Shown here: positions 23,301-38,463 of the stretch, piece after piece | How positions within the stretch are numbered: position 1 is the stretch's first letter | Layout: every line of letters starts with the position of its first letter | Assembly (NCBI RefSeq): GCF_902167145.1 | Contig: NC_050099.1 | Span: 246,648,588 to 246,712,587 of the forward strand | Source: Zea mays | Lineage: Eukaryota > Streptophyta > Magnoliopsida > Poales > Poaceae | Direction of reading: 5' to 3' | Length of the DNA stretch: 64,000 bases | Notes under the pieces: generated by a model | Told to the model about the DNA's origin: nothing | Databases searched by the model: none | What the model saw: the letters and a program-made list of their open reading frames with translations, nothing else | Made by a program: the position numbers and the translations under genes

Positions 23301-23590
23301 TCCAGGAGTTCCAAGACTACGACGAGTTCAAGGCGTGGGTTAGCGGCAACCCCCAGTCGGCTGCCTGTGAAGGCCGCGTTTATCTACGTTTCTTTTCTGC
23401 ACTTTGATTTATTGTAAGGACTATATGGACGTCTCAGACGTATGATGTAATCGACTATTATTTCCCCTTTTAATACTATTTGAGCACTGTGTGATGATGT
23501 CCATGTTATGTAACCGCTGTGTACGTGAATAACTGATCCTGGCACGTACATGGTTCGCATTCGGTTTGCCTTCTAAAACCGGGTGTGACA
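20366..23590 (+). mobile_element. 3' LTR of outer retrotransposon (3225 bp)
   Basis: It runs from TGTAACACCCTGAATTTGGGG to GGTGTGACA and matches the left LTR throughout from 20577. The GC-rich first third, the microsatellite-like C run near 21790 (much shorter than at 1190) and several 20-40 bp indels distinguish the two copies. These LTRs are more diverged than the Huck pair, consistent with the outer insertion being older. The following CTCAC (23591-23595) would be the target duplication; its partner is outside the window. Confidence 0.92.
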
Positions 23591-23595
23591 CTCAC

Positions 23596-23922
23596 TACCT
23601 CTTTGAAACGGGGATTACCTAAAATCTTGTCGTCCATGGCATCTTACCAGTTGTCACCTATTGGGCTATGACTTGAGCCCAGTTATGACACCTGAACGAA
23701 CAAAAAAAAACAAAGCCCATTATCATCAAAAAAAAACAAAGCCCAAGCTGAAATCTGAGGCCCTCGACTCCATGCAAGATTAATTGCAATCAGCCAGACC
23801 GCACGCGAGATACTGAAACAGGCACCGTTCGGTCCTTCTAGAACATTCCGAGAAAGAACGGCCAAGAGGAAGCTTGTCTAGTACCGCATGATTCTACTGC
23901 ATGTGTACATTGTGATAAGCTA

Positions 23923-24020
<98 letters not shown>

Positions 24021-24455
24021 GACGGCTCAGGAGGAGGCCCTTGAATTGAAGCATAGGGCATCGAGAACACAACAGGCGGCACCGACCGTCGAACGCCTCG
24101 TCCCATCGACGACACCAGCAGATGCAAAGACGGTCCCTTTCTCCCCTTTCCGCCAACGCCAGGGATGATGAACGGCGCGGGCAGCTGGGCGGACGAAGCA
24201 GAGCCGTCGTCAGTGGGGGAGAGCCCCCGGCCCCGACCCCGCCGCCGCCTTTGTCACATTCCACACACCCCACTTGCACAAGCTAGCGCGGCCGCCGCCT
24301 GTTTAAGCTTTACGGAGAATATTAGTTAGGTCGGCTGCCTGGATATGGTCCTTGTTGAAGAACCCAATGCCCATTTGACCGTGTCCAGAAGGCTCGATTC
24401 TTTCGGCAGTGCACAACAGCGGCAAGATTCTCCCTTTGCTGCCCGCGTGCGTGCG
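23596..24455. other. Intergenic, contains (AT)n; promoter region of the E2 gene
   Basis: No gene is recognisable from 23596 to 24455. The sequence holds the dinucleotide tract listed separately and a GC-rich 200 bp segment (24130-24300). It leads into the promoter of the + strand ubiquitin-conjugating enzyme gene. Confidence 0.6.
23925..24018. repeat. (AT)n microsatellite, about 94 bp
   Basis: An uninterrupted alternating A/T tract. Long TA tracts of this kind are hypervariable and often mis-sized in assemblies. Confidence 0.95.
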
Positions 24456-24463
24456 TGTGTATA
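24456..24463 (+). promoter_or_regulatory. TATA box of E2 gene
   Basis: GTGTATATAGGTG lies about 125 bp upstream of the ATG. It is followed by a (GA)n-rich tract (24479-24502) typical of grass 5' leaders. Transcription probably starts near 24490. Confidence 0.55.
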
Positions 24464-24472
24464 TAGGTGTAG

Positions 24473-25237
<765 letters not shown>

Positions 25238-25259
25238 TGATGTGAGCCGTAACAACAAC

Positions 25260-25341
25260 GACGCTTTGGCCGAGTGGTTAAGGCGTGTGCCTGCTAAGTA
25301 CATGGGGTTTCCCCGCGAGAGTTCGAATCTCTCAGGCGTCG
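25260..25341 (+). tRNA. trnS-GCU: tRNA-Ser (anticodon GCT)
   Basis: An 82-nt sequence folds as a class II tRNA. The acceptor stem pairs GACGCTT with AGGCGTC. The anticodon stem is TGTGC/GTACA, with loop CTGCTAA and anticodon GCT at 25293-25295. A variable arm (GGGGTTTCCCC) is present. The T arm is GAGAGTTCGAATCTCTC, containing the B box GTTCGAATC, and the A box is TGGCCGAGTGG. The discriminator is G, and a run of T from 25343 is a pol III terminator. It reads AGC/AGT serine codons. Confidence 0.96.
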
Positions 25342-25342
25342 T

Positions 25343-25361
25343 CTTTTTTTTTCCTTTTTTT
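25343..25361 (+). terminator. Pol III T-run terminator
   Basis: T-runs (CTTTTTTTTTCC, then another T9) follow the tRNA discriminator base by one to two bases. Confidence 0.8.
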
Positions 25362-26720
25362 TTCTATTTTGCCTACCCACATGGACACATGGTTCCCTTC
25401 TTCACAAGCTCTGGTACTGTAACATTCAGAAATGCAAATGGTTATCATATCGTGAGAATTCTCCGGTTACAACGTGAGTGCAAGCTGTAACCCAAGGGAA
25501 TCGCTGCTGTATTATACATTTGTACAAGGTTCACCAAACCGATTGGTGCCCAAAAACTGGCCGAGATTCATGTTCGATTTATCGGTGTAAACCGATAGAA
25601 ACCGGCCAGATCTGAATGCAAACCATTTTTTTGATTTTGGATCGGTTCGTCATCGACCAATTAATGGGTTCCATATTTGATAAACCGGCAGCAGAGTTGC
25701 AGAAACCGAACCTCTTTTTTTTGGCAGATAAAGCACGTTGCGGACTTGCGGTCACAAGATTTGAACAAAAAATGGTCTAAAGTTTACCGCAAAAAATGAC
25801 AGATAAAGCACAGGCGTGGGGAGAGTGCGACGCGCGCATTGAGCACGGGTGGGGGCGGACGCACCGGGCGAGGGCCCGCAGGGCATGCAGCGAGTGCGGG
25901 TCAGGGCAGTCCGGCAGTGGGCGCAGGGAGCGCGCAGCAAGCGCAGGCGGAGCAGATGCGACACACAAAGTGATATTATCTCTACTGCACCTTAAGTACG
26001 TAGCGAGGGCGTCCACCAGGCATCCGTGCCCCCGCCAGTCCCCGCCACCAACGCACGCGCGACGCCTCCAACTGCGACCGAGCCATTAGCGCCTGCGTCT
26101 GCGCCGCGCCTCCCATCAACGGCCCGCCTCCACTGGAGTCATCTTCGTCCCAAATCCCAGCGCCCTTCCCCAGGCCGCCTTCAATGCCGATGGAGCCATC
26201 CTCGCCCCAACTCACCGTCGACGCTACCATGGCTACGTCGTACTCTCCTCCCTCGCCCACGCCTCCCTCTCTCTATCAATCGTCCGCGAAACCCTAGGAT
26301 CTTCTTGCCTCGCGTGCAGCTGCGCTAGACCTCCTCCCTCGCTCATCCCCCGCGCGCAGCCGCCACGCCATCGACCCCGGCTGCCGCAGTCCGCAACGCC
26401 CTCCTATGCGGCAGGCATTCACGTGGGGGACGAGTCCTCTGCGCCGAAGCATGCCTCCGTCCCCGCCATGGATGCAGTGGTGAAGGACCTTCCTGGGCAT
26501 GGAGAATAGCTCGCTCGGATCTTCCTCCACCGTCCTCCCATGGGGCTCTCGGAGATTCCAGGATTTTGCACTATCTTGTTCCTCCTCAAAGTTTCTCCCG
26601 GGATGTTTGCCTTAATCCTGTGATTGGGCAGTGGGGCATAGTTGAGCTATATAAATCCGGATACACTGTTCTGATGCAGTGCTCAGGGATAGAAGGATTA
26701 TAGGAGGGGGAAGGTACAAG
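25362..26720. other. Intergenic, nothing recognised
   Basis: Frames in the GC-rich part (25800-26530) are short, overlap on both strands and show no family signature. An 'aaaccctagg' motif at 26288 is the sort found near grass leaders, but no gene model supports it. Confidence 0.5.
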
Positions 26721-27331
26721 ATGAGTTCCGTGAAAGCAAACAGGGGTTTGGTATTTGTTCTTCTGCTTATTGTTTTGCCTGCGCTTTCGACCGGTACGCA
26801 CGCATGTTGATTTCCTGGCCTGTTCAATCTATTGTTGTTTTTTGTTTTTTTGTAATTTCCTTGTTTTTTCCTTATATTGTACGAGCTACACAAAGAGAAA
26901 AACAATGAACTCAGAACTTGTTAAGAAATAATTAGTATGTAGTATTGGAAATATGTAATATTTTTCAGGCATGCGGAAGTGAATGGTTTGATTCACTGGT
27001 CTCCTAAAATTTGCTTTTGCAGGAGAAAGGAAGTTGCGCGATGAAAAGGATCACAAGTTATATATTCTGTCAGGTAATTTTCTGACAACTTATACTAATC
27101 TACGAATCCATATTCTTATAAGTTTGAAAGCGATCTTCCAAACTCAAGGGGACGTACTCTTCTTCGAAAAGAGAATACTTGTATCCATCTTGCTTAATTC
27201 AGGACCATTCCATTGCTGCTTCTGAAAAGGGAGCAACGACTTTAGGAGACATGGTGAAGACAAATGACTATGGGCGCTGCGATCTGACTCCGACGTTCTC
27301 CAAGCTTCACTCCAAGCTTATACCCAACTAA
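26721..27331 (+). pseudogene. CIF-like (Casparian strip integrity factor) secreted peptide precursor, probably degenerate
   Basis: Three exons can be read. Exon 1 (26721-26793) encodes MSSVKANRG, then a hydrophobic core LVFVLLLIVLPALS, a good signal peptide, ending at a GT donor. Exon 2 (27023-27073) encodes a charged linker (GERKLRDEKDHKLY). Exon 3 (27203-27331) encodes 42 residues. The last 21 begin DYG and end KLIPN at the stop codon, matching in length and both ends the mature CIF peptides (21 residues, DYG...PPFKLIPN). CIF peptides are Tyr-sulfated ligands of the GSO/SGN receptors that control Casparian strip sealing. Two points suggest decay: the phase of exon 2 does not join exon 3 in this frame, and the conserved PPF before KLIPN is replaced by LHS. 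Total size, about 84 residues, fits CIF precursors. Confidence 0.6.
26825..26936 (+). repeat. Inverted repeat arm, left (partner 28739-28847)
   Basis: About 110 bp that reappear as reverse complement at 28739-28847 with only a few differences. The arm lies inside intron 1 of the CIF-like remnant. Confidence 0.9.
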
Positions 27332-28738
27332 CACTCACATTGCTGCTTGGCTCTTCTTTGTACCAAGAAGGTTAATACATGCTCACCCTATGGATAGCGT
27401 GCATATAAATAGTCCTGTATAGAATGTGTGTAACTTGTGTAGTATCTGGCTTTGGCGCCTCTACTGAATGTACTCGACATCAGTTATTAAGTTTGGTGTG
27501 TTTGGATCTTTGATCCGAGTGCCATAAGCTCATTCTTACTTTTTTAACAACCCCAGGTTACTTTATCTAAGGAGTCAATGATCCTTATTTCCAATAGATG
27601 AATCCTATAAATTGGTCACAACAGGCAAGATACATTGCTAAAAATGCTTTTAGCTGCAGCCCGACATGCTAATTTGTCTAATAACATTCCAAGTGTTGTT
27701 TTTGTTATGTTATCTGCTTTCAGGGAGTTATTAAGCCAGGTGTGCCATTTGGAGAATCTGATGCATGTAAAGTGTGCACGTTGAACAACCTTTTATCTGA
27801 TTAAAATTTACTTTTGCGTGATTATTAGTAGACTTTTCACTAGGATTCAGGTCCATCTTTTTTTTGGAGCTTCTAGATGTTTTGGTTTTTTATATTTTAA
27901 ATGTTTGCACATTTAAAATTAATAATTTTGGCCTTCCCTTTATTCTAAGGCATGGGCCCTCCTGCTCTGCTTTGCCCATCAGGGATACAGAACATTTTCA
28001 AAGAATAAGGATAAGAATCATGACTCTACATATAAGATAGACCGAGAAACTAACAATAGCAATATTTCAAACCCTTATTTTCTTCTCACTGGCTCATATT
28101 CTCCAAATGGCACACCTGGCTTTATTTTTGCTGGTCAACGAAAATGAGGTAGTGTTTGAAATAAAAGCTTTATCTTTGCTGATCAGCATATAATATGTTG
28201 GTTTTCCGTTGACTGAAACACATAACTTCTTTTGTTGCTTTTCTTAGAACTTACGAATCTGCATAGGGAATTGATGCCTCATATTCTACGACAGGTTATA
28301 AAAGATGTCGACAAGTCGGTTGCCTCCTAAAACTCAGAATTCTACGTGTTGAGATGTCACCCCTTCAGAAACAGTGGGCACTCTGTGTTAATTTTCTTCA
28401 ACCTCTCTTTTTTTGACAAGTTTTCTTATTAGTTTGGATGTACCCACATTTTTAAACCTTTTATTTTCTCTAAGCTTCAAACCCCGCATGGACCTTGGAG
28501 CTGCCAAACGTGCCATTTTTTATATTTTTTTTGGTTTTTTACTAGATACTACAAGTGGATTTTATCGCGGACTTTTTAGAATCTGAATTTAGCCCCATTA
28601 CATTTATCGCTTTTCTAGATACACTGTTTTAATATGTATTTGTAGATACTATGTAGCTAGGTTAATAACAAAATCTACGTCTGTAGAAAAAGTCAAAAGG
28701 CCTTACAATTTGGAATAGAGCTGATGCATTGGAGCTTG
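27332..28738. other. Spacer of inverted repeat with exon-like relics
   Basis: A second, inner inverted pair occurs here: AAGCCAGGTGTGCCATTTGG at 27733 and its reverse complement at 28099-28123. Around 27725 an AG-bounded frame reads GVIKPGVPFGESDA, and at 28247-28329 another reads LTNLHRELMPHILRQVIKD then VDKSVAS and stop. Both look like gene-derived exon pieces, but I cannot name the parent genes. Confidence 0.5.
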
Positions 28739-28847
28739 CTAATTATTTCTTAACAAGTTCCGAGTTCATTGTTTTTCTCTTTGTGTAGCTCGTACAATAT
28801 AAGGAAAAAACAAGGAAATTATAGAAAAATAAAAACAACAATAGATT
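28739..28847 (-). repeat. Inverted repeat arm, right (partner 26825-26936)
   Basis: Reverse complement of the left arm, including 'gtacgagctacacaaagag' and 'acttgttaagaaataatta'. Confidence 0.9.
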
Positions 28848-30230
28848 GCTATCACGCTTATGTACTGTAGTTACATGAAGCTGGAAACATTTTAATATGT
28901 TTGTTTGGTCTCCTTGCATCTAAAAATAGTGATTTAGGAAATTGAAGGGAAAAACTTTGCTTTAATTTGCACGAGGCTACCTTGGACGCCAGCTTTGATC
29001 AGGTGATCATTACATGGATTAGATTTTGCCTCTCCAACTCAACTCCTTTTCAATGCTCCATTGCTCCCATTCACGCACTCGCCATGACCTGTACACCTTT
29101 AATTGCTTCTTCAGAGTTATTTAGTTGTTCATCATCTCTAAAGATGCTGACACGGAATATGGCCAACATTGTATTTAGTTGTTCATCTTCAGAAGTTTAA
29201 GTCTAAGATCTTGCAGCTTCGTGCTGCTTCACGGAATATGGCCAACATTGTAAAAATCATTACGACACCAAAAACCGCTTATGATTTTGAGGTTTCTTGG
29301 AGAGCTCTTTCTGGTCGCAATGCTTAGCAAATACAGTTACTAAAGGTTTGTTTCCAGCTACCTATTTTTTTATTGGCACCATTGTTCTACGTGTAATTTT
29401 CTACCTGTTTGTTTTGAAGCAGTCGATTCCACCATCAAGCCTACCAGAGATTTTCAAGAGCACATTTTCTGCACCTTTTCTTATTGACATCGTTAAGTGA
29501 GCAACCTCAACTTTCGGGTAGGGTCACATGTTATATGTCCTTTTGCCCTATGCCAGTCTGGGTTCATGTTTGTTATACATAACTATTGTCTGGGTTCATG
29601 TTTGTTATACATAACTATTGTTTACATGCTTAAGGATGCAGCGATATTAGCTATCAGTATTTTGGAGAATTTGGCTCCAGTTTCACGTTTCGACTTGATA
29701 ATCATGTGCCTGCCAGTGTTTGTTATAAATAACCCATTGATGCTGAATGATCAGATTTTAATGTGTACGGTTATGATTTATCTCTTCTCATCAAATAATG
29801 TGAGATATTGAGCTAAATGATAAATTATGTCTTGTTCATCTCCATGTAATCATTATGCACTAACGTTTTAATAACTAAAGCATAGGACGACAAATAGTGT
29901 TTCTACATCTTAATTTATCTTGTCATTACATGTTAACTTCGTAGCAAAGTACGAGCATACACCTATTAGAGTTTAAGAGTGTATGAGCATTGCATTGGAA
30001 AGAATGTTTATCTCAGCTCAGAAGGGTTACCCTACATCTTTTTTGGATAGAAAGTTGAGAGTTATCCTATTGAACTGAGATAAACCTTAAACAATGTTAT
30101 ATATAAATGTGTCATGATCGGTGAATGGAATTTGTTAGGGTGAGTAGAGTACGTTTGTTTCATGTTAAAACATACATTTCAGTTACATAATAAAAAATCG
30201 ACGTTTTGTTCTTTTATGTCTTGGGCATAG
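28848..30230. other. Gene-poor AT-rich sequence
   Basis: No gene recognised. A perfect 32-bp tandem duplication lies at 29557-29588/29589-29620. 'cacggaatatggccaacattgta' occurs twice (about 29152 and 29230). Confidence 0.5.
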
Positions 30231-30598
30231 GATGCAAATATTCTTTGGAGCAACTTGGTGACCGATCTGTTAAGTTATGAGGACAATTCGTACCGATATG
30301 TCATCCTTGTAAACATACAACAGAGACTTATCAATATCGCTAAAAATAATAGATTAGTGTACGATTGTCGATATATTTGCCCATCATTCAAAATATTATA
30401 TTAATTCTTTAGAAATAATTTATGTGATATTATAGTATTTGTTCGACGTCATTTCATTTTATTTGAGTCAATATAATATTAATGTTACGGTGATATTTTG
30501 CCACACAGATTTTCTATATCATAGTGATGTTTGTCGTTCCGTATCTATATTTTATACTAATTTTTAGCTCTCGTGGCAACGTACGGGTATATACATAG
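30231..30598 (+). pseudogene. Relic of Ulp1-like terminal exon joined to a Helitron 3' tail
   Basis: From 30231 the sequence aligns with the reverse complement of the last exon and 3' tail at 54357-54046. Shared phrases include 'gatctgttaagttatgagga', 'attcgt(a/g)ccgatatg' and 'caacagagacttatc'. The acceptor AG|GATGC and about 38 codons in frame are preserved (DLLSYEDNSYRY..., NIQQRLINIAKNN). The stop position has drifted. It ends in a decayed Helitron terminus, GCAACGTACGGG...CATAG followed by T. It is an older copy of the same element family as at 53968-57242, on the opposite strand. Confidence 0.75.
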
Positions 30599-31369
30599 TA
30601 TATGTTTAAGATGTGTTCTCTCTGATGCCTTTCACTTGCACTCTCTCTTTTCCCCTTAGTCTGCAACTATGAATCCTATAGTCAGTAGCAAGTAGTGACA
30701 ATAGCAACCTTTGGCTGAATAGTTCGCATTTGTTGTTGAATTCGTTGGCATATTACTCCGCTAAATAATTATCTCTTGTTAATTTGTATATTACTCAGGT
30801 TACAAGGAGTGTAGATACTGCATCTAGACAACTGAGTTCGCAAAAGCAAAAAACTATTGATGCCATTTTGAAGGCCAGGTATAGATGTCCTTCATTACCT
30901 TGTTTCAAAATACTTAGCTGAAATGGCGTCTTCACAATTACTTACAACGACGACATCATCGTTTCATAATTTCCTTTGCCTCATGTGCCAGAAAGACTTC
31001 TGATTGTTTTAGCTTTTACCTTTTGTCATCAGCGGACTGCCTTTGTCCATTGTGTTAGTAGGAGTTGGTGATGGTCCCTATGATTAGAGCAATACTTCTT
31101 TTTACGTGTGTTTTGCAAAAATTTAAGGTATAAAAACCTTTGTATAAAAATGGCAATACCAATTTCCAATATATTTATTTGCACAAATGCACATCCAACA
31201 CATCCTTCAAAAGTAGCATGTCTGTATGGATCTCCTTTGCTTTCATAATTTATTACCGCCTGATTTTAAGTGTAGGATTGCACTATCCCATTTAAACAAG
31301 GTTTATTTATGTGATATATATGAACTGTAAAAGCGTACGAGCACCTAACAATTATTCATAAAAATCATA
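30599..31369. other. Gene-poor sequence with one exon-like relic
   Basis: At about 30800-30881 an open segment bounded by a TACTCAG acceptor and an AG|GTATAG donor reads VTRSVDTASRQLSSQKQKT and onward to ILKA. It has exon form, but I do not recognise its family. The remainder shows nothing. Confidence 0.45.
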
Positions 31370-31928
31370 TCTCTACTCCTATTAAGAGGCAGAGGAGGGC
31401 ATGCACAAGGGCGAGGCCATGCCGTGCCCCCTCGTCCTCGCCCGCTCGTCCCCGTAGAAACCTCGACGTCGCTCCCCCCGCGTGAACTTAGTATCGACAG
31501 TTTTGCTCGTTCGGCTCGCTCGCCGTTTCATTTCGTTCCCCCATTCTTCTTGTACGCAACTGATTGTGACCCTCGCCTCCCACCACTGAAACTGCCCCCG
31601 CCCGCGCTACCTTGAGGACGCCGTCGGCGACGATGTGGCGGAAGCATGCTAGGCCTGCTCCACATGCTCCTCTCGGTGTGCGACGGTGTCTGGTCCACCT
31701 CGTCGGCCCTTGGTGCTGTGACCTCCTCTGGGGACAACTTTGAAGGCTGTGACAGCCTACTCTGGTGGCACGACCTCGCACGGTGCCACGCTGGCAACGT
31801 CTCCATCATCGTCGCCTAGGCCAACCTGGTGCTTGAGGACCTTTATTATAACAGTGTAATACACATTTGTATATAAGTTATTATATGGTATTATATGTTC
31901 TCGTTGCATCGCACGGGCACTCATCTAG
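31370..31928 (+). mobile_element. Small non-autonomous Helitron (559 bp) with PP2C-like fragment
   Basis: The 5' end TCTCTACTCCTATTAAGAGG follows an A. The 3' end is TTCTCGTTGCATCGCACGGGCACTCATCTAG-type sequence (hairpin region, then CTAG at 31925-31928), followed by T. That is the A|T target and the TC...CTAG termini of Helitrons. Both ends are present, so the element is complete. It carries a GC-rich exon fragment described separately. Confidence 0.82.
31630..31845 (+). pseudogene. Captured PP2C clade-D N-terminal fragment
   Basis: One frame reads MLGLLHMLLSVCDGVW, then CDSLLWWHDLARCHAG, then NVSIIVA, stop, ANLVLED. From family knowledge this matches the N-terminus of plant clade-D protein phosphatase 2C proteins (MLxxLxxxLxxC..., LLWWRDLARCHAGE, VQANxxLEDQ). 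A TAG replaces the expected Gln before ANLVLED. The fragment is about 70 codons and lacks the metal-binding catalytic domain. It lies wholly inside the Helitron, so capture by the element is the simplest reading. Confidence 0.6.
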
Positions 31929-33102
31929 TTTCCACTTAAATTAGTAGAGATATTGCGAGTAGCAGTCGAGATTTAAAAACACTAGTCATATGCTCGTATA
32001 TTATTACAGTTTATATATATATATATATGATATAATTTTAATTTATTTTTTATATAAACTTTTTTATTATATTGTTATATTAGTAGAGAAGGTATTATAG
32101 AATTGTCGATTGATTCTAAAGAAATGTATATCTTTTTTTAAAAAATTATTAACAGGAAATAACCGTTAAAACTGGTGCTTTCATATAATAAAGATTTAAG
32201 TTAAAGAGTGGAGAAATAACCCTAGCACCTACTGGCCACCGCCCACCGGCTTATCATGACTAGCTCCTACTGGGCCACCGGCTTATCAGGACGATTACTC
32301 TCCATTCTCCATCAGCCTCCATTCTCCATCAGCTAGCCACCTCACCAAGCCATTTTTTTTCCTTTTTTTAAACTTCTTTGATTTTTAGTCTGAATTCGGT
32401 TGTGTATTTTAAAATTTGGTTTCAGTGGAAAGCCTTAAAATAATCCATAGTATTTATAACAAAAAAATTCAAAATTTAAGAGATATCACAAATTCAAATT
32501 GGTAAACCAAAAATACGGCCTTATCGATCGGCGCCTCCAATCACTGATACACCGTCCAGTAAGCCGGATTAGCCGACCATCTCGGTGAACCTTGTTGTAT
32601 CCATTCAGTGTAAACAATAGTGTCCCAAACCACACTGCATGAGCCATTTGCCAGATTACTGAAAACTTGACAGGCCACAGGGGAAACAAGAGACACTGCC
32701 ATGACAACGAGCATATAAATGGGAAGCATACTTTTCCATTCAAGTGAAATAAGTAAAAATAAACTTAGTACGATTACATCATGTCTAACTTATGGAACAG
32801 AGATAACAGGGATACTTTCTTTTGCTCAAACACGGGAAATACCTTCTAAGCGAGTTACCTAATCGCCGCGACTTCGTCAGTCACACACACACACACACCA
32901 GATAATCACAAGGCAGGAAGGAGGAAAATGAAACAAACATATCGCTCAATGCCTCGACAAAGAGATGAGAACTCGCTGCAGCCGAGCCGCCAGTAAACCT
33001 AGAGGGGGTGGGGACCATTCATGCTGTTCCACTGAAGCAAGACGCGACGATGATAAAGCCATGGCACCTTCGCCCTTGTTTCTTCATCTACCGATGATTA
33101 GA
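31929..33102. other. Intergenic and 3' UTR of the ROP gene
   Basis: 31929-32520 is AT-rich repeat without genes. From about 32500 to 33102 the - strand is the likely 3' UTR of the ROP gene; no clear AATAAA decides its end. An (AC)n tract is at 32881-32898. Confidence 0.4.
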
Positions 33103-36500
<3,398 letters not shown>

Positions 36501-37680
36501 GCGCGCGCATCATTTCCTTCTTTATTATTGCACTGCCTCTGCCTGCCAAACTTGCCCCCGTGTATTATTAGGTTATCATCAAGCCTAATCCACCGCATAT
36601 TTAAAACTCTAAAGTAAGGGCATGCTTGTTTTCTCGCAGAATTATAGTATAATCCAGTTTATTTTATAAAGATTATATAATCCAGCCTACTATAGATGTT
36701 TGTTTAAATAAAAAATTAGTGGGTAAAATGTTAGACAATAATCTATAATAAGCATCTATAAAAAGCTTTATAAACTCGTGTTTACCAAGTTGCTAAATAG
36801 TTATTGGAATTAGAAAAGCAGTTTAATCTCTGATAGTTCATGATATTTACAGAGTAATTAAATTTTGAATCTAGTTTTAGTAGGCCTGCTCCCTTCGGAT
36901 CTGGCTGACAATAGGGTCGAGAGCATATAAATGTCGAGGGTGAAGAACAAGGCCGGTAGTGCATGACATGTGGGGGAGCGATGGTTCGGCGGCGCGGCCT
37001 ATGGGGTGGCAGTGGACTGACGATGGAAAATAAGCTTTGTGTCATACCTAGTGCTGTGCGGGAAATGGAAAAAAAAGAGTGCGTCGAATTTAGCTACTAT
37101 GAGATCGACGTTAACTGTGTTTAGAAAGTTTTTATCCGATTGCCAAACTTGAAAAGTAAATTGGATTGGATAGGGAGTAATTAAATTTAGCAAGCTTATT
37201 AATTTAGAGAACTATTGGAGACGTGTTTTTTTTGTTCACTTCTAAATTTTAAAATTTAGAAGTTGTTTAGAGAACTATTGTAGTCCACACTCTAGTAGGA
37301 TTAGTGTTGTTACTGTTGTCACGCTATCTCAGTTTTTTTTCTTGTTGATTTATCAATATTATATTCACCGGTTGCGATGAGATTGTTCACGCTCTACTCT
37401 AGGAATATCATAATATCGCAGTGCCGATACTTTCGTACGTCAGGCTAAATAACGCATGCTTCCAAGTGACGTTTATTCAGCAACGGAAAAGCCAATGTGG
37501 CAGTACCATTTCCCAAAAAAATGTTGCTTTGCTTAACTGCTATCAACTGCCCTCCTACTGTCTCTCGTCCTCTTGATCATGTCTGCTCCCTAATCATCAC
37601 GCCATTTCTCCTTCCATACGCGTCTTCCAGTGTATATATATTTTTATCTTAACGTGCCTTTCATTTGGGGTCACTACTCA
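36501..37680. other. Intergenic AT-rich sequence
   Basis: No gene recognised. Around 36617 the sequence 'gggcatgcttgttttctcg' followed by short inverted AT stretches resembles one end of a MITE, but the other end was not found. Confidence 0.4.
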
Positions 37681-37783
37681 CTAGCACTTTTAAGAGTGCA
37701 TTCTCGCTTCTATTTTCTAATGAACGCCAGTCTAGCACTTTTAAGAGTGCATCTCGCTTATATTTTCTAATGAACGCGACAGT
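37681..37783. repeat. Tandem duplication of about 52 bp
   Basis: 'ctagcacttttaagagtgca' through 'tgaacgc' appears at 37681-37731 and again at 37732-37783. Confidence 0.9.
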
Positions 37784-37969
37784 GTGTGTTTGGTTGGATA
37801 TACATGAAAGAGTATAAGGGAACGACTATAATTTCTATAGTGTTTAGATGAGATTCACATAGGAACAAGTTAAATACCGAAGTAGTTTTTAATAGCGACG
37901 TAATCCAAAAAAATCGAAGAGACAGTGTCACACCCGTCTCATCACACTTTAACCTCAAACCAAACACAT
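37784..37969. mobile_element. MITE-like element
   Basis: It begins GTGTGTTTGGTTGGATA and ends CCTCAAACCAAACACAT, imperfect terminal inverted repeats of the GTGTTTGGTT type common in grass MITEs. No coding capacity. A target duplication could not be settled. Confidence 0.55.
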
Positions 37970-38463
37970 ACTCGCTCAACCAACTGCTACTGCGTTTAGG
38001 TGGCCACCAAATACACCAGCATGCGTGTGCAGTGCAGTGTACCACACACACAAAAAAAAAAACGGGGGCAGACAGACAGACAGACAGCTAATGAAATCGG
38101 GGATCCAACTGGACAGATCAGGCATTATCCCACGTCGACAACGGCACCCACCAGTCACAGCCACAGTCACTCACAACACAGGTACCCTGATCATGGCATG
38201 GAGACAAGTTTCTGCTGATCCGGTCGGATGCGTGCGGCAGAATTCATCCAAGATTTACTGGCACCTCAGATTCACCTGGTGCCATATTTTTATCAAGCAC
38301 AATACCCTAACAAAGTGTCAAGCTGGGATTTCCCATCTCATCTGCGTCAAAATTTATTTAATTATTTATTTATTTTTTCCCTACGACCCCTGCACTAGTC
38401 TGGCTTGGCTGGCAGGGCCAACGCCTTCGCTTCTCTCTGCTGGACGGACGGTGGGTGCGGCGG
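37970..38463. other. Intergenic / FolD 3' flank
   Basis: Probably includes the 3' UTR of the FolD gene on the - strand. A (GACA)n tract is near 38070. No other gene. Confidence 0.4.

Noticed and set aside
23925..24018. CRISPR-like or satellite array
   Set aside because: Simple dinucleotide tract with no spacers. The sequence is eukaryotic and none of the repeats has a repeat-spacer structure.
23894..24279. Frames with alternating Ile-Tyr repeats (also near 53686)
   Set aside because: Translation of (AT)n microsatellites.
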